NCBI GenBank assembly: GCA_025351205.1
Contig: JANXWI010000071.1
Span: forward strand, 1 to 5,051
Direction: 5' to 3'
Source of the DNA: Deinococcus sp.
GTDB lineage: Bacteria; Deinococcota; Deinococci; Deinococcales; Deinococcaceae
Length of the DNA stretch: 5,051 nucleotides
Position 1 is the stretch's first letter; each line of letters opens with the position of its first letter. The notes under the pieces are model-generated. The model worked only from the letters and a program-made list of their open reading frames with translations. It did not search any database and was not told the DNA's origin. The position numbers were made by a program, and so were the translations under genes. Shown piece by piece: positions 4,580-5,051 of this stretch.

Positions 4580-4588
4580 ACTCTATCA
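4580..4588 (-). promoter_or_regulatory. Extended -10 element for a leaderless transcript
   Basis: On the minus strand TGATAGAGT contains TAGAGT preceded by TG one base away, the extended -10 form. Seven bases (GTCTGCC) separate it from the ATG at 4572 and no Shine-Dalgarno is present, so the mRNA should begin at or next to the start codon. No -35 resembling TTGACA is visible, as is usual for extended -10 promoters. Confidence 0.5.
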
Positions 4589-4674
4589 AAGCGCCGTACC
4601 GCCCCTGGAAGCCGTCCTTCCACACACTCAGGCTGGTGCCAAAATATTTGAGCCAGTCAGTTCAAAGAGGAGCC

Positions 4675-4875
4675 ATGATCGCTCTTTTTCGCTGTTGGCA
4701 CGTGTGCGCTGAGATCAATGCGGTTCCGGTAACTTTAGTTGTCTACATCGGGCTGCGCTCACTCACCTGTTTCAGTAAGTATCAACCTCGGGTGCCAGGG
4801 GTTTGCATGGGGCAAGAAAAAGCGGAAGCTGAGGTATGCCTACCAAAGAACTTCCGCTGCACCAGGATACTGTGA
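4675..4875 (+). CDS. Short doubtful ORF running into the insertion sequence
   Basis: ATG at 4675 preceded by AGAGGAG, two bases away (close for a ribosome site). The 66-residue product begins MIALFRCWHVCAEINAVPVT, has a hydrophobic stretch (VPVTLVVYIGL, 17-27) and ends in a different frame over the first 40 bases of the transposase gene. I do not recognise it. One reading is a host gene cut off by insertion of the IS at about 4785, so that only roughly the first 35 residues are original; the other is chance. Codon use is not typical of the region. Confidence 0.25.
   Translation: MIALFRCWHVCAEINAVPVTLVVYIGLRSLTCFSKYQPRVPGVCMGQEKAEAEVCLPKNFRCTRIL
4821..4858 (+). promoter_or_regulatory. Hairpin that would hide the transposase ribosome binding site and start codon
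   Basis: AGCGGAAG (4821-4828) and CTTCCGCT (4851-4858) are exact complements, and inside them GGTA (4833-4836) can pair with TACC (4841-4844). The likely ribosome site GGAAG (4823-4827) is in the outer arm and the ATG (4836-4838) lies within the inner hairpin. In the mRNA both would be masked. Several IS families limit transposase this way, in particular against transcripts entering from outside; here the pairing is seen and the role is inferred. Confidence 0.55.
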
Positions 4876-5051
4876 CTGACCTCTTCACGCTGATCTACGT
4901 GTACGTCGATGATGATCTCAAGGCCGCTGTACACAGCGGCCTGTGTTTCCTCCCAGAAGAGCCGCATCAGAAAGCCAGCTACGCCGAGCTGATGACCATC
5001 GGATTGGTGGGCGAACTGCTTGGTCAGCCGTCGGTCCAAGGGTGGTTCGCC
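4836..5051 (+). CDS. Transposase N-terminus, IS982-like DDE family, partial
   Basis: 72 codons open to the right edge, beginning MPTKELPLHQDTVTDLFTLI. The segment DLFTLIYVYVDDDLKAA (15-31) followed by KASYAELMTIGLVGELLG (46-63) and QPSVQGWFA matches the start of IS982-type transposases: a D-x-x-x-x-x-V-D-D helix, then a helix of the form (L/A)SxxELMTIxxxxxLxG before the LFP...R region. The catalytic DDE residues would lie beyond the window, so completeness and activity cannot be judged. The start at 4836 is supported by GGAAG seven bases upstream and by an in-frame TGA immediately before (4830-4832). An IS4/IS5-type relative is the alternative family. The gene is oriented away from the helical repeat gene. 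Confidence 0.7.
   Translation, partial: MPTKELPLHQDTVTDLFTLIYVYVDDDLKAAVHSGLCFLPEEPHQKASYAELMTIGLVGELLGQPSVQGWFA
4922..4941 (+). repeat. 9-bp inverted repeat inside the transposase gene
   Basis: GGCCGCTGT (4922-4930) and ACAGCGGCC (4933-4941) pair around two bases, covering codons about 29-36 of the transposase. It would form a very stable hairpin in the mRNA, or a cruciform in DNA. It may slow ribosomes early in the gene or be an accident of GC-rich coding. Confidence 0.5.

Larger units (their letters stand above)
4785..5051 (+). mobile_element. Left end of an insertion sequence (IS982-like), cut by the window edge
   Basis: Identified by the transposase N-terminus beginning at 4836. The left terminal inverted repeat cannot be confirmed because the right end is outside the window; an outer edge near AACCTCGGGTGCCAGGGG (from about 4785) is a guess based on the usual 40-100 bases between the tip and the start codon in such elements. 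No target-site duplication can be checked. Confidence 0.5.

Noticed and set aside
4782..5039. 85-codon frame on the minus strand
   Set aside because: It is the complement of the transposase start; the plus-strand frame has family-level similarity and a ribosome site.

Overview
The window looks like chromosomal DNA from a high-GC bacterium, most likely Deinococcus or a close relative. This is inferred from three things: strongly G/C-ending codons in the clear genes, a DUF4337-type membrane gene next to a small His-rich protein, and several genes whose -10-like hexamer (TANNNT) sits 5-7 nt before the ATG with no Shine-Dalgarno (SD) sequence, the leaderless layout common in Deinococcus. No 16S or other taxonomic marker is present, so the assignment is tentative.

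Layout, left to right. (1) Positions 1-107 (+) encode the end of an ACT domain like the C-terminus of a RelA/SpoT (p)ppGpp synthetase; its frame then runs on, without the expected stop, into the antisense of the next gene. (2) 79-1137 (-) is a secreted lipoprotein with a repeat-built beta-propeller. (3) 1138-1395 holds its leader, with a perfect hairpin just upstream of the SD, and a second 9-bp inverted repeat. (4) 2758-1396 (-) is a two-gene membrane operon: a DUF4337-type protein followed by a six-helix protein with a channel-like but non-canonical pore segment. (5) 2832-2874 is a near-perfect 43-bp palindrome. (6) 2892-3107 (-) encodes a 71-residue protein with 20 histidines, including HH pairs at exact heptad spacing. 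(7) 3108-3581 has no convincing gene and is visibly less GC-rich. It carries a very good sigma70-type promoter (TTGAGT-17-TACAAT) followed at once by nested inverted repeats, a candidate structured RNA. (8) 3582-3794 (+) is a small, probably leaderless helical protein. (9) 3856-4572 (-) is a convergent, probably leaderless all-helical protein built from ~47-residue repeats. (10) From about 4785 to the right edge lies the left end of an insertion sequence with the N-terminus of a DDE-type (IS982-like) transposase, whose start region folds into a hairpin that would hide its own ribosome binding site.

How the genes may work together: the DUF4337 gene and the channel-like gene (61-nt gap, same strand) are probably co-transcribed and membrane-associated. 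The His-rich protein lies upstream in the same direction but is separated by the palindrome and a weak separate promoter. No defence or biosynthetic system can be assigned. The most unexplained parts are the structured promoter-driven intergenic region, the perfect palindrome, the repeat protein at 3856-4572 and the translational-control hairpin of the IS.
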